A stretch of DNA of 64,000 nucleotides from Alistipes finegoldii DSM 17242. GTDB taxonomy: Bacteria; Bacteroidota; Bacteroidia; Bacteroidales; Rikenellaceae. The translations under genes were made by a program, and so were the position numbers. The notes beneath the pieces were generated by a model, which was not told the origin of the DNA, did no database searches, and saw only the letters and a program-made list of their open reading frames with translations. Shown here in pieces: positions 24,334 to 33,356 of the stretch (the first letter of the stretch is position 1; each line of letters begins with the position of its first letter). Where the stretch lies: contig NC_018011.1 of assembly GCF_000265365.1 (NCBI RefSeq), positions 2,559,501 to 2,623,500 of the forward strand. The letters are read 5' to 3'.

Positions 24334-25425
24334 ATGAAACCATTTACGAAGAAAATTGTCTTGGAGAACGGCCGTGAGTTTTACGGCTACGGCTTCGGCG
24401 CCGACCGCGAGGTCATTAACGAGATCGTCTTCAATACCTCGATGGTGGGGTATCAGGAGATTATGTCCGACCCCTCCTACACGGACCAGATGGTCGTGAT
24501 GACCTATCCGCTGATCGGTAATTACGGTATGGCCGACGAGGATTACGAAACGAAGACTCCGACCATCGGCGGCATGATCGTGCGCGAGTACAACGACTCG
24601 CCGAGCAACTTCCGCTATACGAAGACCCTGAACGAGGTCTTCGAGGAGCATGACATTCCCGCGATCTGGGGCGTGGACACCCGCACCCTGACGCGCATCA
24701 TCCGTAACGAAGGCACCCAGAAGGTGATTATCACCGGCGCGGACACGCCCCTCGAAGAGGCGCTCCGCAAAGTGCGCGAGTACGCCCTTCCCCACGACAT
24801 GGTTTCGCGCGTGAGCTGCAAGAAACGCTGGATGTCGCGCGTCCCCAACCACAAATACGACGTGGTGGCGGTCGACTGCGGCATCAAGTACAACATCATC
24901 CGCCAGCTGAACCGCGTGGGCTGCAACGTGACGGTCGTGCCGTTCGACTCGACGCTGGAGGAGATCATGGCCTTCCGTCCCGACGGCGTCGTGCTGTCGA
25001 ACGGTCCCGGCAACCCGCAGGACGTGACGCCCGTGATCGAGCTGGTCAGGCAGCTGCGCGGCAAACTGCCGATCTTCGGCATCTGCATGGGCCATCAGCT
25101 CATTTCGCTGGCTTACGGCGCCAAGACCGTGAAGATGAAGTTCGGCCACCGCGGCGGCAACCACCCCGTGAAGAATCTGGCCACCGGCAAGATCGAGATC
25201 ACGAGCCAGAACCACAGCTACGCCGTGGACGTCGATTCACTGGCCGGTACGGGGCTAGAGCTGACCCACGTAAACCTGCTCGACGGCACGGCCGAGGGCG
25301 TGGAGTGTGTCGGCGACGCTGTTTTCTCGATGCAGTATCACCCGGAGAGCGCTTCGGGTCCGCAGGACAGCGGCTATTTGTTCAGAAAGTTTACCAAAAT
25401 AATGGAGGAGCGTAAAAATGCCTAA
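24334..25425 (+). CDS. carA: Carbamoyl-phosphate synthase, small (glutaminase) subunit
   Basis: 363 residues from the ATG at 24334. It hydrolyses glutamine and passes ammonia to CarB for carbamoyl phosphate, used for both pyrimidines and arginine. The N-terminal CPSase small-chain domain includes FNTSMVGYQEIMSDPSY. The C-terminal class I amidotransferase has VALSNGPGNPQD-type (here VLSNGPGNPQDV), the nucleophile in FGICMGHQLI, SQNHSYAVD and the catalytic His/Glu in SMQYHPESASGP. Earlier in-frame starts inside the repeat region are unlikely. The 3' end overlaps carB by 8 nt. Confidence 0.96.
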   Translation: MKPFTKKIVLENGREFYGYGFGADREVINEIVFNTSMVGYQEIMSDPSYTDQMVVMTYPLIGNYGMADEDYETKTPTIGGMIVREYNDSPSNFRYTKTLNEVFEEHDIPAIWGVDTRTLTRIIRNEGTQKVIITGADTPLEEALRKVREYALPHDMVSRVSCKKRWMSRVPNHKYDVVAVDCGIKYNIIRQLNRVGCNVTVVPFDSTLEEIMAFRPDGVVLSNGPGNPQDVTPVIELVRQLRGKLPIFGICMGHQLISLAYGAKTVKMKFGHRGGNHPVKNLATGKIEITSQNHSYAVDVDSLAGTGLELTHVNLLDGTAEGVECVGDAVFSMQYHPESASGPQDSGYLFRKFTKIMEERKNA

Positions 25426-28400
25426 GAGAAGAGATATAAAGAAGGTAATGGTTATCGGTTCGGGTCCGATCGTCATCGGACAGGCCGCCGAATTCGACTA
25501 TGCGGGCACGCAGGCCTGCCTCGCACTCAAGGAAGAGGGCTACGAGGTGATTCTCGTGAATTCGAACCCCGCCACGATCATGACCGACACGCATATTGCG
25601 GACAAGGTATACATGGAGCCGCTGACGCTCGAATACGTCGCCAAGATCATCCGCTTCGAACGCCCCGACGCCATCGTGCCGGGACTGGGCGGGCAGACGG
25701 GTCTGAACCTCGCGGTGCAGCTCGCCAAGAAGGGCATTCTGAAAGAGTGTCAGGTCGAGATTCTGGGCACCTCGTTCGAGTCGATCGAACGTGCCGAGGA
25801 CCGCGAACTTTTCAAGGAGCTGTGCGAATCGCTGGGCGAGCCGGTGATCGAGTCGAAGATCGCCATGTCGGTCGAGGAGGCCGTCGAGGTCGCCGCCGAG
25901 ATCGGCTATCCCGTCGTGCTGCGTCCCGCCTATACGCTGGGCGGCACGGGCGGCGGCTTCGCCGACAACGAGGAGCAGCTGCGCGAGATGATGCGCCACG
26001 CCCTGTTCCTTTCGCCCGTACATCAGGTGCTCGTCGAGAAGAGCATCAAGGGATACAAGGAGATCGAGTTCGAGGTGATGCGCGACCACAACGACACGGC
26101 CATCAGCATCTGCTGCATGGAGAACATCGACCCCGTGGGCGTCCATACGGGCGACTCGATCGTCGTGGCGCCGTGCCAGACGCTCACCAATAAGGAGTTC
26201 CAGATGCTGCGCGACAGCGCCCTGAAGATCATCCGCGAGCTGAAGATCGAAGGCGGCTGCAACGTGCAGTTCGCACTCGACCCCCTGTCGTTCAAATACT
26301 ACCTGATCGAGGTGAATCCCCGCGTGTCGCGCTCCTCGGCCCTCGCATCGAAGGCCAGCGGTTATCCGATCGCGCGCGTTACGGCCAAGGTGGCCGTGGG
26401 TCTAACCCTCGACGAGATCATGCTGGCCAATACGCCCGCCAGCTTCGAGCCGACGCTCGACTACGTCGTGACCAAAGTCGCCCGCTTCCCGTTCGACAAG
26501 TTCAGCGACGCGTCGAACAAGCTCGGTACGCAGATGAAAGCCACGGGCGAGGTGATGTCGATCGGCCGCACGATGGAGGAGAGCCTGCTGAAGGCGATGC
26601 GTTCGCTCGAAACCGGCGTCTGCCATATCTACCACAAGAAGTTCGAAGACTGGACGAACGACTGGCTGCTGGAATACATCGCCGAGCCTACCGACGACCG
26701 GCTGTATGCCATCGCGCAGCTGATCCGCGGCGGCGTCGATCTGGTGCTGATCTACAACCGCACGAAAATCGACATGTTCTTCCTCGAAAAGTTCAAGAAT
26801 ATCGTCGAATTCGAGCGCGTCGTCGAGGCCGCTCCGATGGATATCGAAGTGCTGCGCGAAGCCAAGCGCATGGGTTTCAGCGATAAGTTCATCGGCCAGC
26901 TGTGGGGCGTCTCGCAGCACGACATGTACCTGCTGCGCGAGAAGAACGGCATCTTCCCGGTCTACAAGATGATCGACACCTGCGCCAGCGAGTTCAGTTC
27001 CTACGTGCCTTATTTCTACTCGACCTACGAGGACGAGAACGAGTCGCAGGTGAGCGACAAGGAGAAGATCGTGGTGCTCGGTTCCGGTCCGATCCGCATC
27101 GGTCAGGGCGTCGAGTTCGACTATTCGACCGTACACGCCATCTGGTCGATCCGCGAAGCGGGCTATGAAGCCATCATCATCAACAACAACCCCGAAACCG
27201 TCTCGACCGACTATACCACCAGCGACAAACTCTACTTCGAGCCGCTGATGGTCGAGGACGTGATGAACGTCATCCACCTCGAAAAACCGAAGGCGATCGT
27301 CGTGTCGCTCGGCGGACAGACCGCCATCAACCTCGCCGAGCCGCTCTCCCGGCTGGGCGTGCCCATCATCGGCACCGACTGCGAAGCTATCCGCAACGCC
27401 GAGGACCGCGGCTGCTTCGAGAGGATCATGGAGGAGCTGCGCATCCCGCAGCCCGAAGCCGAAGCCGTCACCGACATCGAGTCGGGCGTGAAGGCCGCCG
27501 CCCGCATCGGCTATCCGGTGCTGGTGCGTCCGAGTTACGTGCTGGGCGGCCGCGCCATGCAGATCGTTTCGAACGAGGAGCGCCTGCGCCACTACCTGCA
27601 GACGGCCGTCGAGGTCAACGACGACTCGCCGGTGCTGGTAGACCGCTACATCATGGGCAAGGAGCTTGAGGTGGACGCCATCTGCGACGGCAAGGACGTC
27701 TTTATCCCCGGCATCATGGAGCATGTCGAGCGCACGGGTATCCATTCGGGCGACTCGATCAGCGTCTATCCGACCTTCAGCGTCAGCCAGAAGGCCAAGG
27801 ACAAGATCATCGACTACACGGTGAAGCTCGGTCTGCGGATCGGCATCATCGGTCTCTACAATATCCAGTTCATCCTCGACGGCAACGACGAAGTCTACGT
27901 CATCGAGGTCAATCCCCGCTCGTCGCGCACGGTGCCGTTCCTCTCCAAATCGACGGGCGTCCCGATGGCCCATATCGCCACGCAGGTGATTCTGGGCAAG
28001 ACGCTGAAGGAACTGGGCGTCACCGAAGTATACGGCAAGGAGAAGAAACGCTGGTACGTCAAGGCGCCGGCCTTCTCGTTCGCCAAGATCCGCGGCATGG
28101 ATTCCTACCTCTCGCCTGAGATGAAATCCACGGGCGAGGCCATCGGCTACGACGACAAGCTCACCCGCGCGCTTTACAAGGCGTTGCAGGCGACGGGCAT
28201 GAACGTCTGCAACTACGGCACGATCTTCGTCACCATCGCCGACCACGACAAGGAGCAGGCGCTGCCCCTCGTGCGGCGTTTCTACGACCTCGGCTTCAAC
28301 GTCGAGGCGACGACCGGGACCGCCGAATTCCTGCGCGAACACGGCATCCGCACCCGCACGCGGCGCAAGTTGAGCGAGGGCAGTTCGGAGATCATCGACG

Positions 28401-28600
28401 CGCTCCGTCAGGGCCACGTGAGCTACGTGATCAATACCATCGACATCAACCAGCACAATACCCGGCTCGACGGATACGAAATCCGCCGCACGGCCGTCGA
28501 GAACAACGTGACGATCTTCACGGCGCTCGAAACGGTGCAGGTGCTGCTGGACGTGCTCGAAGAGATCACCTTCGGAGTCTCGACCATCGACGCGAAGTGA
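25418..28600 (+). CDS. carB: Carbamoyl-phosphate synthase, large subunit
   Basis: 1060 residues, the full usual length. Two homologous ATP-grasp halves are evident. The first begins KVMVIGSGPIVIGQAAEFDY with GGQTGLNLAVQL, the second near residue 548 with IVVLGSGPIRIGQGVEFDY and GGQTAINLAEPL. Metal-binding EVNPR motifs occur in each (LIEVNPRVSRSSALASKASG, VIEVNPRSSRTVPFLSKSTG). The C-terminal MGS-like allosteric domain spans about 940-1060. It makes carbamoyl phosphate from bicarbonate, ATP and CarA-derived ammonia. It overlaps carA and is followed by a 123-bp gap holding a long hairpin. Confidence 0.97.
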   Translation: MPKRRDIKKVMVIGSGPIVIGQAAEFDYAGTQACLALKEEGYEVILVNSNPATIMTDTHIADKVYMEPLTLEYVAKIIRFERPDAIVPGLGGQTGLNLAVQLAKKGILKECQVEILGTSFESIERAEDRELFKELCESLGEPVIESKIAMSVEEAVEVAAEIGYPVVLRPAYTLGGTGGGFADNEEQLREMMRHALFLSPVHQVLVEKSIKGYKEIEFEVMRDHNDTAISICCMENIDPVGVHTGDSIVVAPCQTLTNKEFQMLRDSALKIIRELKIEGGCNVQFALDPLSFKYYLIEVNPRVSRSSALASKASGYPIARVTAKVAVGLTLDEIMLANTPASFEPTLDYVVTKVARFPFDKFSDASNKLGTQMKATGEVMSIGRTMEESLLKAMRSLETGVCHIYHKKFEDWTNDWLLEYIAEPTDDRLYAIAQLIRGGVDLVLIYNRTKIDMFFLEKFKNIVEFERVVEAAPMDIEVLREAKRMGFSDKFIGQLWGVSQHDMYLLREKNGIFPVYKMIDTCASEFSSYVPYFYSTYEDENESQVSDKEKIVVLGSGPIRIGQGVEFDYSTVHAIWSIREAGYEAIIINNNPETVSTDYTTSDKLYFEPLMVEDVMNVIHLEKPKAIVVSLGGQTAINLAEPLSRLGVPIIGTDCEAIRNAEDRGCFERIMEELRIPQPEAEAVTDIESGVKAAARIGYPVLVRPSYVLGGRAMQIVSNEERLRHYLQTAVEVNDDSPVLVDRYIMGKELEVDAICDGKDVFIPGIMEHVERTGIHSGDSISVYPTFSVSQKAKDKIIDYTVKLGLRIGIIGLYNIQFILDGNDEVYVIEVNPRSSRTVPFLSKSTGVPMAHIATQVILGKTLKELGVTEVYGKEKKRWYVKAPAFSFAKIRGMDSYLSPEMKSTGEAIGYDDKLTRALYKALQATGMNVCNYGTIFVTIADHDKEQALPLVRRFYDLGFNVEATTGTAEFLREHGIRTRTRRKLSEGSSEIIDALRQGHVSYVINTIDINQHNTRLDGYEIRRTAVENNVTIFTALETVQVLLDVLEEITFGVSTIDAK

Positions 28601-28634
28601 TTTCCGGCGTGAGGACGCCTTCCGTACGCACCTC

Positions 28635-28673
28635 TTTCGCTCCGAACGGGATACGGTCCCGTCCGGAGCGAAA
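28635..28673 (+). other. Long intergenic hairpin between carB and pyrK
   Basis: TTTCGCTCCG (28635-28644) pairs with CGGAGCGAAA (28664-28673), and inside it ACGGGA pairs with TCCCGT, giving a 16-bp stem with one mismatch and a 5-nt loop. No T tract follows, so it is not a standard terminator. It may stabilise or process the mRNA between the two halves of the operon. Confidence 0.75.
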
Positions 28674-28723
28674 CGAACGAAGCGCGGGGGCTGTTCTCCG
28701 GATCAAAAATCGAAAGGGAATAC

Positions 28724-29464
28724 ATGTATAAGAAAGGCATCTATAAGATTCTTGCGAACGAGCCGCTGACGGCCTCGGTGTGGCGCATGGTGCTGGAGGG
28801 CGATACCGAGTGGATCGTCCGTCCGGGACAGTTCGTCAATATCGCGCTCGAAGGCCGCTACCTGCGCCGTCCGATTTCGGTGTGCGACTGCGATGCACGG
28901 ACCCTCACGCTCATCTATAAGGTCGTGGGCGGAGGTACGGAGCAGATGAGCCGCATGGCGGCGGGCGCGGAGCTGGACCTGCTGACGGGACTCGGCAACG
29001 GCTTCGACACCTCCAACGATGCGCGGCGGCCCCTGCTGGTGGGCGGCGGCGTAGGCGTGCCTCCGCTCTACAAGCTGGCCAAAGCGCTGCTGGCGGAGGG
29101 CAAACCGGTGAGCGTCGTACTGGGATTCAACACGGCGGACGAGGTCTTCTACGCCGACGAATTCCGGGCGCTGGGGTGCGACGTGCATGTCGCCACGGCC
29201 GACGGTTCGGCCGGGACGAAAGGCTTCGTCACGACGGCCATCGCCGGCGACGGCATCGACTTCGACTACTTCTATGCCTGCGGTCCGCTGCCGATGCTGC
29301 GCGCGTTGTGCGACTCGGTCGCGCAGGACGGCCAGCTGTCGTTCGAGGAGCGTATGGGATGCGGTTTCGGCGCCTGCATGGGCTGTTCGTGCAAAACGAA
29401 ATACGGCAACAAACGCATCTGCAAGGAGGGGCCCGTATTAACGAAAGGGGAGATCATATGGTAA
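28724..29464 (+). CDS. pyrK: Dihydroorotate dehydrogenase B, FAD/[2Fe-2S] electron-transfer subunit
   Basis: 246 residues. It carries electrons from PyrD to NAD+. The ferredoxin-reductase-like FAD domain (IVRPGQFVNIALEGRYLRRP, with the RRPISVCD flavin motif) is followed by the NAD domain (LLVGGGVGVPPLYKLAKAL, FYACGPLPMLRAL). The C-terminal [2Fe-2S] loop is ERMGCGFGACMGCSCKT with a later Cys in RICKEGPVL. The last 7 nt overlap pyrD, as expected for a heteromeric enzyme. Confidence 0.94.
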   Translation: MYKKGIYKILANEPLTASVWRMVLEGDTEWIVRPGQFVNIALEGRYLRRPISVCDCDARTLTLIYKVVGGGTEQMSRMAAGAELDLLTGLGNGFDTSNDARRPLLVGGGVGVPPLYKLAKALLAEGKPVSVVLGFNTADEVFYADEFRALGCDVHVATADGSAGTKGFVTTAIAGDGIDFDYFYACGPLPMLRALCDSVAQDGQLSFEERMGCGFGACMGCSCKTKYGNKRICKEGPVLTKGEIIW

Positions 29465-30417
29465 GAGAGCAGTTCATCGCACAGAACCGGCCGGCAGGAA
29501 AACCTGCCCCGGATATGTCCGTCACCCTGAGCGGTTTGAAGCTGGACAACCCGGTCGTTCCGGCCAGCGGTACGTTCGGATACGGCAACGAATTCCGGGA
29601 TTTTTACGATATCAACATCCTCGGTTCGTTCTCGTTCAAGGGCACCACGCGCGAACCGCGCTTCGGCAATCCCACGCCCCGCATCGCCGAATGTACGGCG
29701 GGGATGATCAACGCTGTGGGACTGCAGAATCCCGGCATCGACGCCGTGATCGCCGAGGAGCTGCCGCGCCTGAAGAGCTTCTTTCATAAACCCGTGATCG
29801 CCAATATCAGCGGCTTCTCGATCGAGGAGTACGCCTATTGCTGCGAGCGGATCGACCGCGAGGAGCAGGTCGGCATCATCGAGGTCAATGTCTCGTGCCC
29901 CAACGTGCGGCACGGCGGCATGTCGTTCGGCACTTCGCCCGAATGTGCGGCCGAGGTGACGCGCGCGGTGAAGGCCGTGACCACCAAACCGGTCTATATC
30001 AAACTGTCGCCCAACGTGACGGACATCGTCTCGATCGCCCGCGCCTGCGAAGAGGCCGGTGCCGACGGCATCTGCCTGATCAACACCCTGCTGGGAATGC
30101 GGATCGACGTGAGGTGCCGCAAGGCGGTGATCGCCAATACGATGGGCGGTTTTTCGGGCGCTGCGGTCTTCCCCGTGGCCGTGCGGATGGTTTATCAGGT
30201 CGCCAAAGCCTGCTCCGTACCCGTCATGGGATGCGGCGGCGTGACGACGGCCCGCGACGTGATCGAAATGATGATGGCCGGAGCCACGGCCGTGCAGGTC
30301 GGCGCTGCGAATCTGGTGAATCCCTATGCCTCGAAGGAGATCGTCGAAGCCCTGCCCGCCGAGATGGAGCGGCTGGGGATCGAGCGGCTGAGCGACATTA
30401 TAGGAATCGTAGAATAA
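29458..30417 (+). CDS. pyrD: Dihydroorotate dehydrogenase B, catalytic subunit
   Basis: 319 residues from the ATG at 29458. It oxidises dihydroorotate to orotate, step 4. Class 1B features are seen: VPASGTFGYGNEF, GSFSFKGTT with TPRIAECTAGMINAVGLQNP, NVSCPNVRHGGMSFGTS with the catalytic Cys in the NVSCPN motif, KLSPNVTDI, and phosphate-binding GCGGVTTARDVIEMMMAGA. The NAD+-linked 1B type needs PyrK, which is encoded immediately upstream. Confidence 0.95.
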   Translation: MVREQFIAQNRPAGKPAPDMSVTLSGLKLDNPVVPASGTFGYGNEFRDFYDINILGSFSFKGTTREPRFGNPTPRIAECTAGMINAVGLQNPGIDAVIAEELPRLKSFFHKPVIANISGFSIEEYAYCCERIDREEQVGIIEVNVSCPNVRHGGMSFGTSPECAAEVTRAVKAVTTKPVYIKLSPNVTDIVSIARACEEAGADGICLINTLLGMRIDVRCRKAVIANTMGGFSGAAVFPVAVRMVYQVAKACSVPVMGCGGVTTARDVIEMMMAGATAVQVGAANLVNPYASKEIVEALPAEMERLGIERLSDIIGIVE

Positions 30418-30431
30418 AGTTAAAATCGGAT

Positions 30432-31139
30432 ATGATGCAACACGACGTAATTATCGCCTGCGACTTCAAGTCGGCGGAAGACACTTTCAAGTTCCTCGAC
30501 CTGTTCCGGGACGAGGAGCGCAAACCGTTCCTCAAGATCGGCATGGAGCTTTTCTATGCCGAAGGCCCTGCCATCGTGCGCGAAATCAAGCGCCGGGGCC
30601 ACCGGATTTTCCTCGACCTCAAACTGCACGACATTCCCAACACCGTGAAGAAGGCGATGGCCGTGCTGTCGCGTCTGGACGTCGATATGTGCAACGTCCA
30701 TGCGGCCGGAACGGTCGAGATGATGAAATACGCCCTCGAAGGGCTTACCCGCGAGGACGGCACGCGGCCCCTGCTGATCGCCGTGACGCAGCTCACCTCG
30801 ACCAGCGAGGAGCGCATGCGGCAGGAGCTGCTTATCAACGCTTCGATCAACGACACGATCGTCAAATACGCGCAGAACACCCGTGCCGCGGGGCTGGACG
30901 GCGTGGTTTGCTCGCCGCTCGAAGCGGGCATGGTGCACGAAGCCTGCGGAAAAGAGTTCCTGACCGTCACGCCCGGCGTGCGTTTTGCAGACGGAGACGT
31001 TGCGGACCAAGTGCGCGTCACCACGCCCGCCCGTGCGCGGGAGATCGGCTCCGACTTCATCGTCGTGGGCCGTCCGATCACCGCCGCTGCGGACCCCGTG
31101 GCCGCGTACCGCAGGTGCGTAAGCGAATTTTGCGATTAA
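30432..31139 (+). CDS. pyrF: Orotidine 5'-phosphate decarboxylase
   Basis: 235 residues from the ATG at 30432 (a second ATG follows directly). It converts OMP to UMP, the last step. The diagnostic active-site segment FLDLKLHDIPNTVKKAM carries the catalytic Asp-Lys-Asp network. VIIACDF at the start, VTPGVR and FIVVGRPI near the end complete the phosphate site. Its length and motif spacing fit the short B. subtilis/E. coli type, whereas many Bacteroidales have a longer form of about 270 residues. Confidence 0.94.
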   Translation: MMQHDVIIACDFKSAEDTFKFLDLFRDEERKPFLKIGMELFYAEGPAIVREIKRRGHRIFLDLKLHDIPNTVKKAMAVLSRLDVDMCNVHAAGTVEMMKYALEGLTREDGTRPLLIAVTQLTSTSEERMRQELLINASINDTIVKYAQNTRAAGLDGVVCSPLEAGMVHEACGKEFLTVTPGVRFADGDVADQVRVTTPARAREIGSDFIVVGRPITAAADPVAAYRRCVSEFCD

Positions 31140-31161
31140 ACACGATTAAAAACAGTCGATT

Positions 31162-31422
31162 ATGAAACCGGTAAAACTTTTCTACCTGAAAAACTGTCCC
31201 TTCTGCCGCAAGGCGCTGCGTTACATCGAAGAGGCCAAGGCCGCACACCCCGAACTGCAGCCGGTGGCGATCGAAATGATCGAGGAGTCGGAGCAGTCCG
31301 ATTTGGCTGACACATTCGATTACTACTATGTGCCGACGTTTTACGTCGATGGCGTGAAGGTCCACGAGGGCGGCATCTATGCCGAGGAGGTGGAGAAGAT
31401 TTTGCGTTCGGCGCTGGAATAA
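31162..31422 (+). CDS. Glutaredoxin-like thioredoxin-fold protein
   Basis: 86 residues with the redox motif CPFC near residue 12 (LFYLKNCPFCRKALRYIE), a cis-Pro segment YYYVPTFYVDGVKVHEG, and a final helix. This is the compact glutaredoxin/NrdH-like fold. It is inserted between pyrF and pyrE with 22- and 16-nt gaps, so it is certainly cotranscribed. A redox or Fe-S maintenance role for PyrDK is possible but untested. The partner is unknown. Confidence 0.82.
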   Translation: MKPVKLFYLKNCPFCRKALRYIEEAKAAHPELQPVAIEMIEESEQSDLADTFDYYYVPTFYVDGVKVHEGGIYAEEVEKILRSALE

Positions 31423-31438
31423 ACAACTACAGAATATC

Positions 31439-32071
31439 ATGGAGAAATCAATTGCTAAAGACCTGCTTTCGATCGGCGCGGTGTTCCTGCGCCCCGAACA
31501 GCCGTTTACATGGGCCAGCGGCATCAAAAGCCCTATTTACTGCGACAACCGCCTGACGCTGACGGCGCCTGTCGTGCGCGGACACGTCGAAGAGGGGCTG
31601 GCGCAGATCGTCCGCACCCGCTTTCCCGAAGCCGAGGTGCTGATGGGAACTTCGACCGCGGGCATCGCCCACGCCGCCATCACCGCGACGATCCTCGACC
31701 TGCCGATGGGCTATGTGCGCAGCGGTTCGAAGGATCACGGCCGCGGCAACCAGATCGAGGGCAAGCTCGAAAAGGGGCAGAAGGTGGTCGTGATCGAGGA
31801 CCTGATCTCGACCGGCGGTTCGTGCATCGAGGTGGTGACCGCCCTGCGCGAAGCCGGCGCCGAGGTGCTGGGCGTGGCGTCGATCTTCACCTACGGCATG
31901 AAGAAGGGACTGGACCGCATGAAAGAGGCGAACGTCGTCAATTACAGTCTCTCGAATCTCGACGCATTGGTGGAAGTGGCCGCCGAGGAGGGATACATCA
32001 AGCCCGAAGACAAGGCCCGTCTGCTGAAATTCCGCGACAATCCGTCGGACGAAAGCTGGATGGAAAAATAG
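31439..32071 (+). CDS. pyrE: Orotate phosphoribosyltransferase
   Basis: 210 residues from the ATG at 31439. It joins orotate and PRPP to give OMP. Motifs include FTWASGIKSPIYCDNR at the orotate site, MGYVRSGSKDHGRGNQIEG for the flexible catalytic loop, and the PRPP-binding VVVIEDLISTGGSCIE. It precedes pyrB by 139 nt; that gap is GC-rich and shows no ORF or clear hairpin. Confidence 0.95.
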   Translation: MEKSIAKDLLSIGAVFLRPEQPFTWASGIKSPIYCDNRLTLTAPVVRGHVEEGLAQIVRTRFPEAEVLMGTSTAGIAHAAITATILDLPMGYVRSGSKDHGRGNQIEGKLEKGQKVVVIEDLISTGGSCIEVVTALREAGAEVLGVASIFTYGMKKGLDRMKEANVVNYSLSNLDALVEVAAEEGYIKPEDKARLLKFRDNPSDESWMEK

Positions 32072-32210
32072 TTTGCCGGGATCGCACGACGCTTTTCCGC
32101 ACCTCGCTTGGGGGCATGGAAATGCGGCTTGCACTCCCTCCGCACTCCGGTCGGCGCCGCGTGCAATCCGCAGCATGCCGCCGGCCGGCTGCAAACCCCG
32201 ATTTTGATAA

Positions 32211-33308
32211 ATGAAACAACCTATGAGACACCTGATTGACCCGACCGACCTGACGGTGGCCGAAACCGAACAAATCGTGGCGCTGGCCGAAGATATCATC
32301 GCCAACCGCGCCAAATACAGCGAAGCGTGCAAGGGGCGCAAGCTGGCGACGCTCTTTTACGAGCCTTCGACCCGCACCCGCCTGAGTTTCACCTCCGCCA
32401 TGATGGAGCTGGGGGGCAGCGTCATCGGCTTTTCGGACGCCAATTCGTCGTCCGTGTCGAAAGGCGAAACCGTGGCGGACACCGTACGCGTGATCCGCTG
32501 TTTCGCGGACATTATCGCCATGCGCCACTTCAAGGAGGGCGCGCCGCTCGTAGCTTCGCAGTACGCCGGAATTCCGGTCATCAATGCGGGCGACGGCAGC
32601 CACAGCCACCCGACGCAGACCCTTACGGACCTTCTGACGATCAAGCGCGAGAAGGGGCGTTTCGACAACATGACGATCGGCTTCTGCGGCGACCTGAAAT
32701 TCGGCCGCACGGTCCATTCGCTCATCAAGGCGTTGTCGCGCTATTCGGGGATCAAGGTGATCCTGATCGCCCCGCAGGAGCTGCGTCTTCCGGACTACAT
32801 GCTGGCCGAGATGAGCGAGAATTCGAAACTCGAATTCCGCGAAGTCGAGACCATGGAGGAGGTGATGCCCGAACTGGACATACTCTACATGACGCGTGTG
32901 CAGAAGGAGCGTTTCCTCGACGAGGAGGAGTTCGACCGCGTGAAGAACAGCTTCGTGCTCGATCCCGGAAAGCTCGAAACCGCCAAGGAGGATATGATTA
33001 TCCTGCACCCGCTGCCGCGCGTGAACGAAATCACGCGCGCCGTGGACAACGATCCCCGCGCAGCCTATTTCCGACAGGTCGAGAACGGCAAGTTCGTACG
33101 CATGGCGCTGATCCTTACGCTGCTGCGCTGGGCCGACGAAAACAAGCCCTTCGAGAAGACTCCCGTTTTCAGCGAAGACTACGTCGTCAATGAGATGGAG
33201 TGCTCCAACCGGCGCTGTATCTCGGCGACCGAAGATGTCGACCGGCTTTTCCACCGCCTGCCCGACGGCTCGTGCCGCTGCGCCTACTGCGAGGCCAAGG
33301 CGAAGTGA
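32211..33308 (+). CDS. pyrB: Aspartate carbamoyltransferase with PyrI-like C-terminal zinc tail
   Basis: 365 residues; an ATG at 32223 is an alternative start. Catalytic chain motifs are complete: YEPSTRTRLSF for carbamoyl phosphate, DGSHSHPTQTLTDL, and HPLPRVNEI. The usual catalytic chain has about 305-310 residues. Here the last 37 residues form an extra module with Cys331-x4-Cys336-x20-Cys357-x2-Cys360 (ECSNRRCIS and SCRCAYCEAK). This closely resembles the zinc-binding domain of the regulatory chain PyrI (C-x4-C-x23-C-x2-C, with NCIS and CKYCEK in E. coli). The PyrI nucleotide-binding domain is absent and no pyrI gene is in the window, so CTP/ATP allostery of the E. coli type is not expected. 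Confidence 0.93.
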   Translation: MKQPMRHLIDPTDLTVAETEQIVALAEDIIANRAKYSEACKGRKLATLFYEPSTRTRLSFTSAMMELGGSVIGFSDANSSSVSKGETVADTVRVIRCFADIIAMRHFKEGAPLVASQYAGIPVINAGDGSHSHPTQTLTDLLTIKREKGRFDNMTIGFCGDLKFGRTVHSLIKALSRYSGIKVILIAPQELRLPDYMLAEMSENSKLEFREVETMEEVMPELDILYMTRVQKERFLDEEEFDRVKNSFVLDPGKLETAKEDMIILHPLPRVNEITRAVDNDPRAAYFRQVENGKFVRMALILTLLRWADENKPFEKTPVFSEDYVVNEMECSNRRCISATEDVDRLFHRLPDGSCRCAYCEAKAK

Positions 33309-33330
33309 TCTCCGGTATGGCCTTTCATAT

Positions 33331-33356
33331 AAAGCTCCCATAAGGGAGCTTTTTTT
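33331..33356 (+). terminator. Intrinsic terminator of the pyrimidine operon
   Basis: A 9-bp stem AAAGCTCCC / GGGAGCTTT with loop ATAA is followed by a T-rich tail, 22 nt after the pyrB stop. The following 250 bp (33357-33609) is intergenic with no supported gene. Confidence 0.9.

Noticed and set aside
28635..28673. Intrinsic terminator inside the pyrimidine operon
   Set aside because: The hairpin is strong but no T tract follows (CGAACG), and pyrK, pyrD and the later genes continue in the same pathway. It is reported as a hairpin only.
32072..32210. A pyrB-specific leader ORF or attenuator in the pyrE-pyrB gap
   Set aside because: No stable stem with a T tract and no convincing short ORF ending at one; the gap is simply GC-rich.
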